Positions 1-12,344 of a DNA stretch of 64,000 nt are shown here, one piece after another; within the stretch, counting starts at the first letter, position 1, and every line of letters starts with the position of its first letter. Origin of the DNA: Ooceraea biroi (lineage: Eukaryota > Arthropoda > Insecta > Hymenoptera > Formicidae); NCBI RefSeq assembly GCF_003672135.1, contig NC_039508.1, positions 16,069,945 through 16,133,944 of the forward strand. Direction: 5' to 3'. Both the position numbers and the translations under genes were made by a program. The notes under the pieces were generated by a model. That model saw nothing but the letters and a program-made list of their open reading frames with translations, made no database searches and was not told where the DNA came from.

Positions 1-1754
1 TCGGGCCGGACATAATTGCCGCAATTACAGGGAACCGCTGCCCGTCCGGGCGACTTGAAGAGGCTAAATCCCCCCGACTGATGAGCTCGTCTTACGTAAT
101 TGTTATTCCACCTGTCGCTCGTACCGTGGACAGGCACGACACTCACGATTAATGACCGTCACAGTCTTTTACACGGACAATCTCTTTAGGAGCAGATGCG
201 GATAGTGACTTTTCGGAGCCTAAATCTAAAAGAGACTTTTTATGCATCTGCCCTATGGGAAATTGAGAGAGAGAGAGATCTTATCTAAATTAATTACTAA
301 TTAGTGAATAAAAGTGAAACTAAATAGTTTATATTGATATTATCTGACTAAGACTGCTTGATCATTTATTAATAATTTAGTAAAAAATATTACTTTAGTT
401 CAATTTATTTTTCAGGAAACGAGATGCTGAACAACAAATGTTCACGATTGAGGCTTAAAGGAAACAGTTTTCAATCTGTGTCGTGTAAAGAGCCTGACCA
501 ATTCGCACCAATCGCGCGAGAACTCGCACGTTTATCTCGCTCGCGAGGCCGGCCACGTGAAAAGAGAAGAAAAAAACGATGCAGGTCAGCCTCTTTCACG
601 CGTCCCCGGTATTCAGCAAGAAATTGGGACGAGTGCTTTAAGGTTCGCTGAAAGCGGAAGACGAGAGAAAAAGGCAGAAGAGGAGATTGGGAGGAAGAGG
701 CAAGGAAAAGGGTTCTTGTAGTTGGGTGAATTTGGAGAGCACCTTATTTTGTCCGTGAAAGGACCGCACGCTCACGTCCGATATTTGTTATCATCCTGTA
801 TCTCGATTATCTCGCGCCGAGAAATTTTCTTTAGGGTGAGCGACCCTGTCCTCCTTTTCTCTCTCTTTCTCTCTCTCCTCTTTCCTCTTTCTTCTTTTCC
901 TTTTTTTACGGTGCATACATATCCGTTTTCCCTACCGGTTTGTCGCCACTCTCGAAAAACGCGCCGAGCGCCTCGGGGACGACTTTCAATCGCGGCCTTA
1001 ATTGTATTGTGCGGAAAAGCGCGCACCAGTACGCGCGAATCGACGGAGTGCATTCGCGAATGCAGTCATGTACATACGCTCTCTTTGTCGCAGGCGAAAC
1101 AGAGAAAACAGAGCAGCGCGGTCGAACTCGAGTGAGCCTTTTGCGGCTTTTCGCGTCGCGAACGGATGCATTATGCACCCGCATGCAAATACACCGTTTG
1201 GTCGATCGCGTTCCTCCGCACCAAGCGACATTTCGTTGAATCGCGAGTTTATCATTTCCTGCGCGTAATATGAACTTTTCATCGATTAAATATTACCTTA
1301 TTCCAATAATGAGATTTACTGTCGCTATAAAATATTTATATACAATTAGACACGTGATGAGAATATGCATTACGTTGGATTTCGCATCGCGTGATATTGA
1401 TTGAGAATAATAGAACGAGTAAAATATGCAAAATGTCAATGGTGCGCAATTCGCGTATAGATCGACGCAACGAGATTTGGCAATGGTGCTTTCTCACTCC
1501 ATAGACACCTTATAATTAACAATTAATTAACAACATCAAAACTGGGTGTACTATTGAGAGGCTCGCTGCTCGTCGGAGCAAGTTAATAATTCATCGGTGA
1601 ACATGTTGCCCGTCGAAGCCACATCAAGTTGCCGTCGTCAAAGAAAAATATCCGCGGGACATAGTGCCGCTCCGCAAAATGGCGGACGGAATTTACCACC
1701 TGCAGCTGGACAAGCGGACACGTAATTAAGCCAAGCGGATAAACATGCAATTAC
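1..1754. other. left end of window, no gene recognised
   Basis: A GC-rich island at about 424-1270 carries overlapping open frames on both strands of 75 to 137 codons; none has a recognisable domain and one crosses a pyrimidine-rich tract (about 855-905). The rest is AT-rich. A GTAAG donor-like site on the minus strand near position 94 has no convincing exon upstream of it. Confidence 0.5.
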
Positions 1755-1924
1755 CTCGGCGACGACGTGAGGGAGAGCGCGCGGGGGAGGTTGGCTGGGT
1801 CGTCGCCGTACTTGGTAGGACCGGCGGCGGTAGTGCTGTTACTGGGGTGGTGGTGGTGGCGGCGGTGGTAGTGGTGAACTGGTGAACGGTAGTGGTAGAA
1901 CGGTGGTAGCGCACGGTGCTGAGG
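1755..1924 (-). CDS. candidate Thr/Pro-rich exon, possibly a mucin-like stalk of the Gfrl-like protein
   Basis: Seen: on the minus strand a pyrimidine-rich tract (about 1970-1935) leads to CAACAG ending at 1925, and GCCGAG|GTAATTG gives a donor at 1754. The 170 nt between are open. Entering in phase 2, the reading is very rich in Thr, Pro and Ala (TTTVHQFTTTTAATTTTPVT, then PPPVLPSTATTQPTSPARSP) and ends in Arg before a phase 1 donor. Entry phase 2 is what the exon at 27389-27533 requires, but at least one exon completing that GDNF domain should intervene. A second frame is also open and gives a His/Pro-rich reading, so frame choice is uncertain. Known: Thr/Pro-rich stretches often form O-glycosylated stalks of surface receptors. 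It may equally be a GC-rich trinucleotide-like intron segment or part of another gene. Confidence 0.28.
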
Positions 1925-2809
1925 CTGTTGTCGGCCGGTTGGCGAGAAATGCAGGGAAGAGAAACAGTTGTTCTCGATCCCGTTACGTCGCGCGCCAACC
2001 CCTTGCAGTCAACCCCTCTTTTTACATTGCGCCCTTACCATACCGGAGCGGCACAATAACGGCGGATCGTCGTCGAGAGCGCGCGCGCGCGCAGCGTTAA
2101 CTTTCCGGCGTTATTAATCCGCTCGAAAGACCTCGGATGGATAATAATGATGCTGCTGGAGTATGAATTGCGAGCTTAACCCTGTCGCCGTGAGAAGCAT
2201 TGTCAAAGTGCTTTACACGCGCGGGAGAACTCGCAAAATTTCATTATCCAATTATGGACTTGACTTGCGATAAATATGATATAATCGCGGGCCATAATTT
2301 TCTCGTTGTTAAGTTAACACTTCTTTGCTAACTGTTAAGCGGAGGACTCGAATCAAATTTAATACAGAGGAAATTTTCCTACAATGATCTACGACGCACA
2401 AATGCATCTGTTTAAAAATGTCTGCATTGCGCATTAATGAATCAAAAATGAAATGAAGAAATATTTTAATAAAACTTTTTTGTGACACATGTTCCTACCT
2501 ATTAGAATGGTTTTATATTTGTCAGACTTCTGAGCACAAAGAACCGGACGACTAAAACTAAGTAATTTCACATTGTGTTTCTCTAAGTCAAAACTACATA
2601 AACTGCTACGAGATTTACAGTTGTTAATTAAGAATGGATTTTGTTCTCTTTGTAGCTTGCACTCCTCTTTGAGTTGTTCAATTAATTATTTGAAGGATAC
2701 ATGTAAATTTATAAACAAGCATATGCTCACATACGTTATTCATTAGCTTTTATGTGCAAAATTGCAATAATTTTGTCAAGAATATTTTAGTAGAAACAGT
2801 AGAAACAAG

Positions 2810-2936
2810 TTAAATTATTTTCCGCAGTTTATAAATAAAAAGCAGATCCCAATAAATTCCATAAACTTAACAAATTAAATTATTTTCCACAGTTTATAAA
2901 TAAAATGCACAGATATTAATAAATTCCATAAACTTA
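2810..2936 (+). repeat. tandem duplication with 65 bp period
   Basis: Two units beginning TTAAATTATTTTCC (2810 and 2875) and ending AATTCCATAAACTTA, with about 8 differences between them. Confidence 0.8.
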
Positions 2937-5900
2937 AGTCAGATTTTGTTTTTAATATGGAAAAGATACACAAGCAGTTTAAATGGTAAAATAGTAATAT
3001 TATCACATACATGTATATTATATAATCATTATTATGAATAATATAATTATAATTATATAGTAATGTAATATCAACCAGAAGTCAATTGTCGAAGCTTCAG
3101 ATTTAAGATTTAATTTACGTCGCGACCAAGAAAAGTTGTTAGAAGATTTTCACGCGGTAACAAATCATCTGGTCGTTTCTTCGGTTTTTCGTAGGCCGAA
3201 TTTTCCACTCGCTGACGCGCGGGATTGAAATACGGCCGGCAAAGGAATAGCATCGCACCGCATCGCACGGCCGCTGCTCTTTTCCGTCGACGGCGACGCG
3301 GGTCTTTCGTTCTCGAACTCTCGTACCAGTCCGAGAGTTTATATTGCCGTATCGCGTCGATTTCGCGGATTTCCCGTAAATCTTCGTGACAAAGGAAATG
3401 TATATCGAGTAAGAGAACCGACTATTTTTGGCGAGTAATATTTTTTCCAAAAGAAAAGAATAAGATGTTTTGTAATCAATGCAAGTTCTATCGATCTCTG
3501 ACAATACAGTAACATCTAATAAAACAGATTAGAAAAATAATTAAGTACGAAAAATTAAAAGTCTAAAATTTTTAAATTGCTGTTTTAGAAATAATTTTAG
3601 CTTGAACTGAAAACAAATTTCATATAGAAAAAACAATTTTATTCAATATTTCTTTTCGTTTCTTATAATTTTTTATCCTAATTATTTGCCTGCTTTTTTA
3701 TTTTTATTAAGATATACATCTTTTTCTATTAAAATTTTAATAAATGTACATTTTGTAGTGTCAGTTATATAAATATCTTCTTTATTCCAATAAAGAAACG
3801 GGTGCGATTAAAATGATATAAACTGCAGAGCATAAGTCACCGTGCTATTCAATTTCATTAAGATTTGTCGAAGCGAGAATAACGAGCGCTTTATGAAGCT
3901 TCTTCGTCCGTAATTTATTATCCTTCTTAACTACATCGCAACTTGTGACGGTGACTCCATTTTAAAAGTATCATAAAGTAAGAAGGGAGGAGAAGATTTA
4001 AGCGCGGCGGATACAACGGAAGTTGCGGAGGGGTCTCGGTCGCAATTTATTGTTTTTCGCCGCGCGCGGAAGTGGAGCTTTCGGGAGGATCAGGGACGTG
4101 CTTCCCGGGTGCAGGAGCCACGAGCCGAAGTCGGGGCGCGCTCGAGCGGGCATAATCGTGTTAAGAACAATAACTGAGGTAATAATGGGACTTTATTACA
4201 CGGCGTCGTGAAGCCAGGTGCCGGTTGCACGGCCCGTTACAACACACGAGTATATAAGTAACAGTAGAAAATACGACCCCCGCGAGATGATGGCAGATAG
4301 CGAATAACGGCGCCCAAAACGTTAACGCAATTCCAAAGCCAATTTATGAGGGATTGTAACTCATAAGAACAATAATTGCAAGGTCTTTGGCGGCAGTACG
4401 GAAAACAGATAATTCAAAAATAATTATGCAGTAACGAAGACCGCGAATTGTGCGGCAAAAGCAAGACTCGACAAAAGCAAGATTGGCGTTTGCTGCACTC
4501 GAAACGCACGTTGTTACAAGAGATCGTTTGAAGAACGTTTATTGTACTCTCACAAAAGACGTCCGAGGAAAACAAAGCAAATGGCGTAAAAATCCCCAAA
4601 ACACGTAACATTTCGTTGAGAATAAAATACGATTACCGGTGATGCGATAAGGGCGAACTTAAATTCCAAGGGCGAAACTCGGACAATGCAGCGGAGGGAA
4701 AATCAAGCCGGAGGGAAGGAAATCGAGATTGCAGTCGTCACTTGCGCCAAAGACATCTTTGGAGAACGAGCGAGCACGATGACGTCGACGTCGTCGGCTC
4801 CGCAACTCGAATTGTACCCCAATGCGCTCGCTAACGCTTCCGGTTGTGTGTTCCGGTCCCGTGTACATACCATCGTGAGAATTACTCGCGCGAGCGTCAT
4901 CTCGAGTGAGTACCGAGGAGGTTCATTAAGGGAGATAAGGGCGCGGCCGTGCGAGGAGGGCCGGATCTCTTTCCCTCTCGCGGCAATCGAGAATCGACGT
5001 CCCTCGCACCGCATTCTCCGTCGCAGCGTGACGTCGGAAAACTTTCCGCGAGGAAATCCGGGGACGGGGACGCGAGAGATAGGCCGAGCGGGGGAAAACG
5101 GGGAGAATGAGAGGGCGACTTACTTTTGCGGCTGGAATGTGGGTCGCGCGGGAAAATGCAATCTTCTGGCTCGATGCACCGCGGAATGGCTGACGTATCC
5201 GTAGCGTTTTGCCGTTGGATCATAAGTGGAAAATGCGGCGCGGTTATGAACTGTGCGTTACGAGATAAAACGAGTGTTTAATTCAGAAAGAAAAACCAAT
5301 TAGGCAGCCAGTGCACTTTTTAAGAGAAGCGAACATCATTCTATCATTGAGAATTAACCATAATGCAGAAAGGTTGCTTAGTCCGTAATATAGGGGCGAA
5401 GGATATCAATATTTTGTAAAAGCCTGATGTATCCGGAAAGCGTATTTCAAAAACGTATTTTTTTGCAGCGTGTCTTTTAGTTCCCTTTTCTCTCCGTTTC
5501 TATTTTCCCAGAGAAACCATCGCCCATTAAATTTAAAATTCCATTACTTTTTTTCTTAGTTTAGATCCTAATCATCGAATTGAATCATCGAATAAGAACT
5601 TCCTTGCGATACGTGTAATTCTAGCGAAGGGCCGAAGGCAAACCCATCGAAAACGCAAGTCGGAAAGACGCGCATGTCACTTTCGTCGGACACGAATGGA
5701 ACATCGTTGTAATGTAATGGTGCTACACGACAGAATATTCTCTCCACTATCTTACCCCCTGCGGCCCATTTGCTGCTCGGGAGATGATCCAGCCCGAACT
5801 TAGCGGTCCGATACACGTGGCCGATACGGCCGCTGCACTTTGCCATTAAGGCGTAATTGAGAATCGATAGCCGATCCTACACGCGATGTGCCCAATATCG

Positions 5901-6720
5901 GGGCACGTGATTTTAATAAGTCGCTCTACCTCTCGAACCCTCGTCGTCACGCGTTGATTTACTGAAATTGCCGTAGAGACGAAAATTGAGAGTTTTTTGT
6001 TGATAAATATTGCATCGATTATTTTTTTGCATTTATAATACAACATATGTGTTAAATAATATCGTGATATATAAAATATAATTGTGTATTATAAAAAAAA
6101 TAATGTAACAATAACGAACGTAATATTTTTGGAATAAATATGGAAACTGTAACCTTTACAAATTAATCTTTTTCTTTTTTAATTATTTATTCGAGAATTT
6201 CAAAGATAACTGAAGGTAAAACTATATTGTATTTTGCACTACTGAAGTTTCAAATACATACTATCGAAATTTAAAACACTAGCTTGATTTTTCAATTTTC
6301 CGTAAGTTTTCTTATTTAATTGATTTCAATTTCTATGTTTTATGTCTACTTTCTATTGGTTTTTATATCTCAGATTTTGTGAAATTTAGTTGCAGATACG
6401 TAATTAGTATTTAAAGTTTCTGACGGTGTTAAGAAATTTGCAAGTAAATTATAAAATTTCCCGAGAGAACGTTCTTCCCTTTCTCTTTCTTCCACGTAAT
6501 TCTTCTCGCAAATCCTCCATCTTCCCGTTCTACGATCTTCGAAGATATCCTTCGTATCATCCCCGGGAACTTATCCGGTAAAACTTACGCATGGAAATAT
6601 TCAGAATGCGCGTCCGTATTATTGAGACAGGATTGACTGAGGCTCACTTAAGAATAAAATTCAAATCGCTGTTAAATAAGCAACGAGCGCACACACATTC
6701 AACATATACTTCGTTTCATT

Positions 6721-6740
6721 TATATATATATATATATATA
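6721..6740. repeat. (TA)10 microsatellite at the element edge
   Basis: Pure TA dinucleotides directly adjoining the palindromic element. They make the exact TA target duplication ambiguous. Confidence 0.9.
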
Positions 6741-6965
6741 CAGGGTGGCCCATTTTAATTTATACAGTCGATTTTTTAAAACACTAAAAGAGATATGAAA
6801 AAATGTTTCAGACAAACATGTCACGATTTCGAGGGGGACATAAGATGATACCATTGGTTTGACCTTGAATAGTCGTTTGAAGGTCACGCGAAGATCACCT
6901 TCAATTTCTTAAATTGAAACCCCAACTTTTTATTGCAGATTTTTATTCTCCATCGAAAAGTAAGT

Positions 6966-7094
6966 AACTTTTGTCTGAAACATTTTTCCGAAAAACGTCA
7001 TCTTATGTCCTTAAAATGTCCTCAAAACTCATCTTGAAGATCATTTTAAGGACATAAGATGACATTTTTCGGAAAAATGTTTCAGACAAAAGTT
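6966..7094. repeat. nested inverted repeat in the left arm
   Basis: The first ~53 bases (AACTTTTGTCTGAAAC onwards) are the reverse complement of the last ~53 with one or two mismatches. The spacer is about 23 bases. Confidence 0.85.
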
Positions 7095-7462
7095 GCATGT
7101 TTTCTCGCGTAGAATCCGAATCCGTAATAAAAAATACCATGTCTCATTAAAAAAAAATTTCAGACCGGAAGTTAGAATTTCGATAAACAATGACCCGTCT
7201 AGTTGTATCCACATTCTCTGTCGTGTATGGAGATCAACGTTCGAACAGTGTATTGTCGAATATCGACAATGTCAAACGTGATTACGTAAATCGGTATTCG
7301 ACAATACACTGTTCGAACGTTGATCTCCATACACGACAGAGAATGTGGATACAACTAGACGGGTCATTGTTTATCGAAATTCTAACTTCCGGTCTGAAAT
7401 TTTTTTTTAATGAGACATGGTATTTTTTATTACGGATTCGGATTCTACGCGAGAAAACATGC

Positions 7463-7591
7463 AACTTTTGTCTGAAACATTTTTCCGAAAAATGTTATCT
7501 TATGTCCTTAAAATGATCTTCAAGATGAGTTTTGAGGACATTTTAAGGACATAAGATGACATTTTTCGGAAAAATGTTTCAGACAAAAGTT
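7463..7591. repeat. nested inverted repeat in the right arm
   Basis: Mirror copy of 6966-7094 about the centre of the palindrome (coordinates sum to 14557). It has the same motif and small spacer. Confidence 0.85.
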
Positions 7592-8006
7592 ACTTACTTT
7601 TCGATGGAGAATAAGAATCTGCAATAAAAAGTTGGGGTTTCAATTTAAGAAATTGAAGGTGATCTTCGCGTGAACTTCAAACGACTATTCAAGGTCAAAC
7701 CAATGGTATCATCTTATGTCCCCCTCGAAATCGTGACATGTTTGTCTGAAACATTTTTTCGTATCTCTTTTAGTTTTTTAAAAAATCGACTGTATAAATT
7801 AAAATGGGCCACCCTGTATATATACATTTTCATAAATATAACTAAAACATAATTTATATATAGTTTAAATAGTTTAAATCTCAATAAATGTTTGTGTGAG
7901 AAGTTCAGAAGTTCTACAAAACATCATTTAAATTACATGAAAAATAATTAATAAAAGAATTATTGTTGAAACTAAAGAATGAAAAGTAACATAAGAAATG
8001 TAAGAT

Positions 8007-8258
8007 TACTAGCATCCCCCGCTCCGGCTTCGCCCGCAATATTTATGTGTAGAATTAAATAAAAACACATTTTATCCCTTCTCACCCGTTAGGGGTGGAA
8101 TTTCGGAAAACCCTCCCTTAGTGAGCACCTACGTGATAGTAGTAATATACCTTTAAAATTTCAAGTCGATAGGTGCAGTGGTTCGGGCTGCACGTTGATG
8201 AGTCAGTGAGTGAGTGAGTGAGTGGTATTTGGCTTATATATATATATATAGATTTAAA
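8007..8258 (+). repeat. probable tail of a dispersed retroelement
   Basis: It begins around CATCCCCCGCTCCGGCTTCG, passes through AAATTTCAAGTCGATAGGTG and a GTGCAGTGGTTCGGGCTG stretch, then (GAGT)n at about 8200-8224 and a (TA)8 run at 8235-8250. From family knowledge, this layout (CTCCGGCTTCGCCCG start, 'TTTCAAGTCGAT' block, short GAGT repeats, TA-rich end) resembles 3' ends of insect non-LTR elements, perhaps RTE-like. No coding region or poly(A) tail is present, so the assignment is tentative. Confidence 0.4.
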
Positions 8259-8355
8259 AATTAACATATAAAATATATATACTTATGCTACAGTTTTATG
8301 TTTACTGTTTTATTTTGCAAATTGTTTTAATAAATAATTCAATAAAAGAAAATTG

Positions 8356-8383
8356 GTGTGTATGTGTGTGTGTGTGTGTGTGT
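8356..8383. repeat. (GT)n microsatellite
   Basis: GT dinucleotides with one TA interruption near 8361. Confidence 0.9.
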
Positions 8384-11300
8384 ATTACCTAGTTAAAATT
8401 TTTAGACGTTTGTGCGATGCCACATATTTATGTGGGAATTCAAGAAATTAACATAAATTTCTTTATACTGTATTCGCAAATACACAAATTCCAATTCCTA
8501 AAATTCTGTTGGAAATCGAATTTTTCCTCGTTTAAATTAACATTTAGTTTGTACTTTCGTAAATTACAATTTAATATACCGTGAATTGCATCACTGAATA
8601 TCACTAGATTCGCAATTTAATTTACAATTTTGAGTAATGGCGGAGAACAGCTGCAAATGAGAAAACGATTAATACAGTTAAACGTAACCTACGAAATTAC
8701 ATTCGCGAATACCACAATATGTGAAAGTTTAATTGGAAACAATTTACTGCTCCATCATAATTTATAAACACCAATATATATTTGGAGATGTAATTACAAA
8801 ATTTGTCTTGAAAATATTCTCATCGATGCGACGCCGCAAGTTTGTTGCAATTCCGAGCACGATGTTCATAAATAAAATGTAAATAATATGATTCTGTCTA
8901 TAACTGAATTTAATTAACGTACTGAAATTTTCGGTACTTATTCGTTTTGCGGAAGCTGGGAAATGAAGAGAAGGAAATAAATGGTTGCCTCCCGATTGCA
9001 TTAATGTTAATGATATTGCTTGGCGGCATAATAATGATTTTAGATGATGTCGGAATATACAACTGTATAGAAGTTGTATTAGAGATACGACTACCCGACA
9101 ACCGTGATGGCGTCTTTCAGCAGACTAAAGCGATGAATGCACTAATCAACAGCGCAGTGTGGCAGTAAATTCGATAAAATTAAATATTGCACATGCCCGT
9201 CAACGATAATATTTTTTTACGTTGTATTCTGAAGCGGAATTGGATGAACAAACTACGAGCAAAACGATACCGCGTGGAAAATGCGGGAAGGAATTGGAGT
9301 GGATCTCTGAATGGATAATTCACCGGGAATGAACTTCGCGTTGCAGCCCTTTGTCCTTGAAGGATCGCCTTCGAGGATTCAGTCGGATATTGAAAGGAAA
9401 TGCTTATCCCTGTAATTGAAATTAAAGACCTGCAATATCCACAGAATTCATGAAACAAAAACCATGAGGAATACAAAAAGGAACGAATTAATGAAATCGT
9501 GTCGCTGCGCGCATTAACAAAGCAGTGCGATTTTTAGAAAAGTAAAATGTCTGTATTATTTCCCAATATTAATTATTAACAAAATTAATATCTGATGTAA
9601 TTGAAAGATGAAATGTTTCATATGACAAATAATATACGCGTAATAAAGCGCGTAATAGAATGTAACGAAGAACACCCAGCAATCCCTTCGCCCTTAGTTT
9701 TTCGATCACCCAGTACATACGCAACTGTTATTACGAAGGTATTAAGACTTCTTGTGGACTTCTCAGACAAGATCGGTTCTTAAGTGACGATGAGGAAGAA
9801 AAAAGGATGAAGGGACCGTGTCTGAAAGATCGGCGCGTCGATCGCGTAATTAGTCACGACGCGCCGGAAGACGACGAGGGAGGCTTTGCGGGCAAATAGG
9901 AGGGGCAAACAAGGGCGCAATGAATCATAGTCTGATTTGTAGGCGCAGAGTGGTCGTGCAAGCCGGCGGAGCTCGTTGAAATTCCATGGAGACGCCGTGA
10001 CTTTTTAAGGACGAGCCTTTCTCTGCGAAGAAGCGCGAATCTCCCTTTCAGAACAATTAACTGTCGCGACATCTAATAATACAGAGATCTTGCGACAGTT
10101 CCAACCTCTCGCAAGATTGGTGGCAGAACTTGTCACACGTTTGTCGCAAAATCTCGTAATTTTCATGTTTGACATTTCGCATGAATTGACATGCGACAAA
10201 GTGTAGCAATTCAAACTTTCCTAAAAATTTCCTTAAAATTTACCTTCCTAGTCGAGCATCTATTTTAGACTGTAAGTAATGCAGCGTATGCCCGCAATCC
10301 CAAGTGATTTACGTGTAATTATGAAGTATTTCTAACATGCAGGAAGGCATTTTTCTGTATTAAAATTAACGAATAACGCATGAATGTACGCTTCGCACAA
10401 ATGGCATATAAGAGTGCGGTTTAGTGATTTATCACAGTGGCTACGACTTTCTTTGTCTGTGTTACGCAGGAGATATTCTTTGTTATCAAAATTTCTTTTC
10501 GCACTGCGTAAATGTGACGTCGCGCAATTATTAGCCCCGGTACTTTCCCTTTATGGAATAAAAATGTAGTTAAGCAAAATTAATCGCCTCCATAATTTAC
10601 GGGTCATATCTATTAACCTTTAGGAAACTTTTTCCTGAGTAGACGGATAAAGTTTACGCTCCAATTATTACTTGCCATGGATCAGTATCACGGTTAGTAT
10701 CACGGAAGTATTTTCCGTAACATTAATTAATGAGAATTGCGATTTGTAATAATCATTATAGGAACACTCCTACATTTATAATGAAATTCTTCTCCACATA
10801 GCTACAAAATACAATACTTTTAAAACAAGTACCGCTATTCATTAAACGAAGTAAACTTCAAAATTTAGGAATTTGTTTATAACACTCGTAACGAAGAGGA
10901 TGATTTTAGCATTTGTGAAATGTTTAAAGCACAGCAACGTGACGTAGCACCTACGCAACTCCAACATTTGTATTACAGTGCATTTCACAAATAACCGTCA
11001 AAGATATCCAACAACATATCTTATCGCGAAATTGACGTGGGGGATGTTCGTCGAAACCCTCGCGCACGAATATGCAAATATACTAAATGTATCATCGCAA
11101 TAAAATTTTGCACGGGTCGAGTTTACTCCCGTAGTGACGACTAGCTCGTAAAAGCCGATGAGTTTACAACGAAATTACATTGTCAGTCGAACAGCGTGTC
11201 ACGCCTTATTACCGTCATTACACTCGAACGATCTACCGTATCGCAAATTGACAGCCAGATTGATAATCATTACAACAATTACGTTGAGAGAACATTCATG

Positions 11301-12163
11301 TGTTTTATTTTCATGTCACTTTACATTTTGTCGACATACATTGGTATCGATACGTTGCATGCATACGAATGCACACTAAGTTGCAAAAATTGGAAAAGTT
11401 ATAACATGTCAAATTACAGTTTTCAAGGTGTTACACAAATATGGCGTGATAGAGAAAGCTTTAATCGCACAAATCGTCAATTATGTACTGGAAAAGAGGT
11501 CAATTACGAAACATTATGTATTTACAGCTTATGCCATACCATTCTAATAATTACATATTTTTAATGCATTTTAAACTCTTTTATACTTTCTTCGTACTGT
11601 TTTCCGCATATATCGTTTTTCCTAGTTTTACACGTCACTTAACTTTTCTTTTGGTACATATACACGATATCTAGTAAAATACAAGATATTACTGAAATAT
11701 ATGACGATAAAATAAGAAGACGCTCGTCCGCAGCTTGCGAGACGCGAGTAATCGGTCGTAAATGCCATCTTAACGTAACTCGAGGCCGGTCAGCTATTCT
11801 CGTCGCTATTTTTCAAGCCTCACTTTCCGCCGCTCGTGTGCTGCGGCAATACTGTGTGTGTGCGTATGCTCGCGGTTGTACCGCTCGTGCAAATCGCCGG
11901 TCGTTACATAGGACTTGTAATCCGCACCAATCTGTCTGCCGCGCGCGCAGGACTTTACGACTGCAATAACGATTTTACAACGCACGCAGGATCACTCTGT
12001 TGCGTGCATGCACACGTATCTATATGTATGTATGTACATACATATATGAACACGTACAACTATGTTCCCTATGTTCGTATGGTATTCTCGTACGGATCGT
12101 ACGGACGCGAAAGGATATCGCGTGACGCGCTCTTCCGATTTTGCGACGAATCCTAATACGAGC

Positions 12164-12209
12164 TTCGAACTCGAGTTCGAACTCGAAACGAGACACTCTT
12201 TTGAGTGTC
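12164..12209. other. adjacent perfect palindrome and short hairpin
   Basis: TTCGAACTCGAGTTCGAA (12164-12181) is a perfect 18 bp palindrome. Ten bases later GACACTC-TTTT-GAGTGTC (12192-12209) forms a 7 bp stem with a four-base loop. No associated gene was recognised. Confidence 0.6.
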
Positions 12210-12312
12210 CTTTGCTTTTGTGCCTCGCACGCCGATCCGGACGCTCACCCACGGCCTTCCCCCCTTTCCCTTTAAACAGTGTCTCGTGTGACAAGTGCGA
12301 AGTGTCGAAAAA

Positions 12313-12336
<24 letters not shown>
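12313..12336. repeat. (AG)12 microsatellite
   Basis: Pure AG run inside a GC-rich island. It produces low-complexity Glu/Arg and Ser/Leu frames that are not genes. Confidence 0.9.

Positions 12337-12344
<8 letters not shown>

Larger units (their letters stand above)
1925..6740. other. non-coding region, no gene recognised
   Basis: It contains AT-rich DNA with a small tandem duplication (2810-2936) and GC-rich islands at about 1925-2130, 3120-3380 and 3990-5230. The 172-codon plus frame at 4686-5204 overlaps two minus-strand frames in the same CpG-rich island and has no domain, so it is treated as chance. A (TA)10 run at 6721-6740 abuts the palindromic element. Confidence 0.5.
6741..7816. mobile_element. 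giant palindromic (foldback/MITE-like) element with nested hairpins and TA flanks
   Basis: Seen: the sequence from CAGGGTGGCCCATTTT at 6741 to AAAATGGGCCACCCTG at 7816 reads almost identically on both strands. The two arms (about 6741-7262 and 7295-7816) are about 520 bp each with only scattered mismatches, around a loop of about 32 bases. Each arm contains its own smaller inverted repeat: 6966-7094 on the left and its mirror 7463-7591 on the right, built on the motif TTTTGTCTGAAACATTTTTC. The outer ends abut TA on both sides, within TA-rich DNA. No transposase motif was seen; the mirrored 60-codon frames are a by-product of the symmetry. Inferred: a non-autonomous element mobilised by a TA-targeting (Tc1/mariner/IS630-type) transposase, or a head-to-head insertion of two copies. 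Confidence 0.85.
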
